Origin: Planctomycetia bacterium
GTDB lineage: Bacteria; Planctomycetota; Phycisphaerae; Phycisphaerales; UBA1924
DNA: 7,905 bases
NCBI GenBank assembly: GCA_005776545.1
Contig: SXOY01000198.1
Coordinates: 1 to 7,905, forward strand
Direction: 5' to 3'
The first letter of the stretch is position 1. Each line of letters starts with the position of its first letter. Made by a program: the position numbers and the translations under genes. Under the pieces are notes generated by a model. That model was not told the origin of the DNA. It made no database searches and saw only the letters and a program-made list of their open reading frames with translations. Positions 5,980 to 7,905 of the stretch are shown here, piece by piece.

Positions 5980-6324
5980 TTATGGGTGCGGTTTATTCCG
6001 TCTTGCGGGCCACAGCGCCATTGTGAAGCAGGCCAATCCGATACCTCCGAGGCTCGCAACGGAAAGGGCCTGCCGCCCAAATCCGCTTGGCACCAAACCT
6101 AACCGGAACTGAAAATCGACGATTTCGGCGGGTCCAGCGGCGTCGTAGAGGCCCGCTGCTTCCAGAGTCACATCAAGTTCAGTTTTTTCGAAGTTTGCGG
6201 GGTCCAGGTCGGCCCGGTAGTACTGCGTGAACCAGCGGCGACCGGTTGATTGCCAGAGCCATAACGACTGGCCAAGAACCGCTATGCCACAGATCAGAAG
6301 AACGAGTCTCTGGAACTTACCCAT
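5980..6324 (-). CDS. small two-helix membrane protein of unknown function
   Basis: I do not recognise this 114-residue protein. From ATG 6324 it reads as an N-terminal membrane span (about 5-26, MGKFQRLVLLICGIAVLGQ...), a polar middle of about 55 residues (27-82) containing ADLDPANFEKTELDVTLEAAG, and a second span (about 84-106) followed by a basic end (ARRNKPHP). The basic residues at both ends suggest both termini in the cytoplasm with the middle outside. The frame stays open upstream to 6477, but that extension is polar, would run into the divergent gene and lacks a good start. No Shine-Dalgarno is visible before 6324. The gene is divergent from the LolA-like gene (84-nt gap). It could be a partner of that envelope protein, but nothing in the sequence proves this. 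Confidence 0.68.
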   Translation of the reverse strand: MGKFQRLVLLICGIAVLGQSLWLWQSTGRRWFTQYYRADLDPANFEKTELDVTLEAAGLYDAAGPAEIVDFQFRLGLVPSGFGRQALSVASLGGIGLACFTMALWPARRNKPHP

Positions 6325-6359
6325 AGTGAGCGAATCGTATCTTGATCGTGTCTGGGTAG

Positions 6360-6386
6360 TTGGGTCGGTACAGTCCAACCTGTAAT
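6360..6386 (+). promoter_or_regulatory. candidate promoter with overlapping dyad for LolA-like gene
   Basis: Within the 84-nt divergent gap, TTGGGT (6360-6365) and TGTAAT (6381-6386, five of six bases of the -10 consensus) are separated by 15 nt, short of the ideal 17. An inverted repeat TACAG-N6-CTGTA (6369-6384) overlaps the -10 and could be an operator. The match is weak and made by eye. Confidence 0.25.
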
Positions 6387-6408
6387 TGGGAAGATATTGG
6401 AGTGAATT

Positions 6409-7269
6409 GTGGCAGACATGCTTTGGCTCAAACTCGTGACTTCGTTCTTGACGGCGGTACAGACGCAGTTTCCTCAACCAGCGGCTGCGCCGACGCAGCC
6501 GGTGGCGGCCAAAGACAAGGCTGCACCTGAGGCCGCGCTGACAGCGGATGAGTTGTTGGACAGGCTCGAAACTTCAGATTCAAAGCTCTCGACAATTCAG
6601 GCGGATGTTGTGTACGACAAAGTGATGGTGATTGCCGGTGACCGACAGATTCGCGCGGGCAAGCTGTATTTTGAGAACAAGGCTGACGCGACTACTGGAG
6701 AGAAGCACCGCAGATTCGCCATTTATTTCGACACGTTGCAGCTTGGGGAGAAAGTGGAGACCAAGCAACAGCAGTACATCTTTGATGGCGAATGGCTGAT
6801 TGAGAAACTCGTGGCAGACAAGCAGTTGATCAAGCGGCAGGTTGTAAAGCCCGGCGAGAAGTTCGATCCGCTCAAGATCGGCGAAGGACCGATGCCAATT
6901 CCGATTGGCCAGAAAAAGCAGGACATCATTTCTCGATACGATGTCACGCTCGTCGCGGCAAGCGATGGCCTTGAAGATGAGGGACTGAAGACATTTGTCG
7001 AAGGTGCATTGCAACTCAAGCTTATTCCGAAGGTGGGGGCGGATCGCGATTTCAAGGAGATTCGCCTGTGGTACCGTGTTGAACCCACGCTGGATGGGAA
7101 GCCGCTCCTTCCACGAATGGCACGAACTATTGACTCTGCCGACGATGTGTCGCTGGTGCAACTCATTCAACTTAGGATCAACCAGAAACTGGATGAAACC
7201 CAGTTCGACTCAACTTCGCCAGACCCCACGTGGACGGTAGTTGTGCATCCATTCCGCGATGGGCAGTAG
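6409..7269 (+). CDS. LolA-like outer-membrane lipoprotein carrier family protein
   Basis: This 286-residue, probably exported protein appears related to the LolA/LolB-like fold, whose members carry lipids or lipoproteins across the periplasm. The evidence is the general pattern rather than close identity to E. coli LolA: ELLDRLETSDSKLSTIQADV (start of the fold, 48-67), alternating strands such as AGKLYFENK and RRFAIYFDTLQLGEKVE, FDGEWLIEK (125-133), and a conserved-looking KIGEGPMPIPIGQKKQD segment (156-172). I recall a similar core in hypothetical or LolA-annotated planctomycete proteins. GTG 6409 is chosen because GGAG lies 6 nt upstream; ATG 6418 is the alternative. The N-terminus has a moderate hydrophobic stretch (4-17) ending near PAAA, a weak signal peptide, followed by an Ala/Pro/Gln linker. 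No lipobox Cys is present. pdxJ starts 33 nt downstream on the same strand, probably co-transcribed. No LolCDE genes are nearby, so a true LolA role is uncertain. Confidence 0.7.
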   Translation: MADMLWLKLVTSFLTAVQTQFPQPAAAPTQPVAAKDKAAPEAALTADELLDRLETSDSKLSTIQADVVYDKVMVIAGDRQIRAGKLYFENKADATTGEKHRRFAIYFDTLQLGEKVETKQQQYIFDGEWLIEKLVADKQLIKRQVVKPGEKFDPLKIGEGPMPIPIGQKKQDIISRYDVTLVAASDGLEDEGLKTFVEGALQLKLIPKVGADRDFKEIRLWYRVEPTLDGKPLLPRMARTIDSADDVSLVQLIQLRINQKLDETQFDSTSPDPTWTVVVHPFRDGQ

Positions 7270-7302
7270 ATTCTGCCAGCACATGCTCGCTTATGATTGT
7301 TC

Positions 7303-7905
7303 ATGCCGCTGCTCTCGGTGAATATCGATCATGTCGCCACGCTCCGCAACGCTCGCTACAAGCCGGGCGCAGGAGCGGGATCAATCGCAATGACTGAGCC
7401 TGATCCGGTTCGTGCCGCACATGAGGCTGAACTTGGCGGCGCGGATGGCATCACGGTGCATCTGCGTGAAGATCGCAGACACATTCTGGATACAGATGTG
7501 GAGCGACTCCGCGGATTTGTTCGATCCAAGTTTAATCTTGAGATGGCGGCGACTGATGAAATGGTTGCGGTTGCCGAGCGGCTTCACCCGCACACAGCGA
7601 TGCTGGTTCCTGAAGGGCGTAATGAAGTGACCACTGAGGGTGGCCTCAATGTCGCCGGGCAGGTGCCGCGATTGGTGGAAATTGTCAAGCGGCTCAAGGC
7701 TGCGGGGTGCTTTGCATCTGCGTTCATCGATGCAGACGATGCGCAGATTGATGCCGCCAGGAGTTGTGGTTTTGATATTTGTGAGATTCACACAGGGCCG
7801 TATGCGCACGCATATGCCACGCATGGCGGCGATTTTCGCAATCCCGCTCTGATGAAAGAACTCGAGAAAGTGTCAAAGGCCGGCGAGAGAATTCGCAAGG
7901 CTGGA
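7303..7905 (+). CDS. pdxJ: pyridoxine 5'-phosphate synthase, 3'-truncated
   Basis: This cytoplasmic TIM-barrel enzyme condenses 1-deoxyxylulose-5-phosphate with 3-amino-2-oxopropyl phosphate to form pyridoxine 5'-phosphate, the last ring-forming step of DXP-dependent vitamin B6 synthesis. 201 residues are visible; the window ends before the stop and before the C-terminal GHGLNY-type active-site region. Visible hallmarks are VNIDHVATLRNAR (6-18), GADGITVHLREDRRHI (46-61, with the active-site His and Arg), NLEMA (78-82, catalytic Glu), LVPEGRNEVTTEGGL (101-115), FIDAD (141-145) and EIHTGPYA (161-168, catalytic Glu). ATG 7303 aligns with the E. coli start; a stop lies 9 nt upstream in frame, and no Shine-Dalgarno is visible. 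Between NAR and PDPV there are 14 residues (YKPGAGAGSIAMTE) where E. coli has four, an enlarged Gly/Ala-rich loop. It follows the LolA-like gene by 33 nt. Confidence 0.95.
   Translation, partial: MPLLSVNIDHVATLRNARYKPGAGAGSIAMTEPDPVRAAHEAELGGADGITVHLREDRRHILDTDVERLRGFVRSKFNLEMAATDEMVAVAERLHPHTAMLVPEGRNEVTTEGGLNVAGQVPRLVEIVKRLKAAGCFASAFIDADDAQIDAARSCGFDICEIHTGPYAHAYATHGGDFRNPALMKELEKVSKAGERIRKAG

Noticed and set aside
5568..6080. Minus-strand open frame of 170 codons spanning the intergenic gap
   Set aside because: It overlaps both the YceI-domain gene and the small membrane protein gene in another frame, has no domain and no ribosome site.
6325..6477. N-terminal extension of the small membrane protein
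   Set aside because: The extension is polar, runs into the LolA-like gene on the other strand and hides a natural N-terminal membrane helix that begins at ATG 6324.
7381..7824. Minus-strand open frame opposite pdxJ
   Set aside because: The plus strand encodes PdxJ without interruption and with all its motifs. The opposite frame has no features.

Overview
This window holds ten protein-coding genes packed closely together, with the first and last cut by the window edges. It contains no RNA gene, mobile element, CRISPR array or phage signature that I can see. The best guess for the source is a planctomycete, probably in the Phycisphaerae. Three things point there: a pseudopilin-like protein of the large planctomycete type (GFTLIELL start, a CPGD stretch, a late FADGHV motif), a LolA-like protein with the conserved FDGEWL / GEGPMPIPIGQKK core I associate with that group, and low-complexity Pro/Gly-rich secreted or membrane proteins. 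Base composition looks moderate, and start sites with and without a Shine-Dalgarno are mixed. The assignment is inference, not proof.

Layout. (1) Bases 2-1077 are the end of pgsA and all of pgpA, overlapping by ATGA. They encode consecutive steps of phosphatidylglycerol synthesis. (2) Bases 1195-2724 hold a pseudopilin-like protein with an eight-proline tail, then an unrecognised single-span membrane protein with a long Gly-rich region. The unit is closed by a clear intrinsic terminator (2750-2775). (3) Bases 2799-4894 hold mtnN (MTA/SAH nucleosidase) overlapping an APC-family amino-acid permease by 22 nt, probably one unit. (4) Bases 4931-5761, on the minus strand, encode a secreted YceI-domain protein with a Lys/Pro-rich tail. 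Its intrinsic terminator lies across the stop codon of the convergent permease gene. (5) Bases 5980-6324, minus strand, encode a small two-helix membrane protein of unknown function, divergent from the next unit. (6) Bases 6409-7905 hold a LolA-like exported protein followed after 33 nt by pdxJ (pyridoxine 5'-phosphate synthase), which runs off the window.

How the genes fit together. PgsA and PgpA make phosphatidylglycerol. MtnN recycles by-products of S-adenosylmethionine use and is coupled to a permease of unknown substrate. The YceI-domain and LolA-like proteins are probably envelope or periplasmic lipid-binding proteins. PdxJ is vitamin B6 synthesis. This looks like ordinary chromosomal housekeeping and envelope content. 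I found no convincing new multi-gene system. The most unusual items are the polyproline end of the pseudopilin, the Gly-rich membrane protein next to it, the absence of room for a promoter between the terminator and mtnN, and an enlarged loop in PdxJ.
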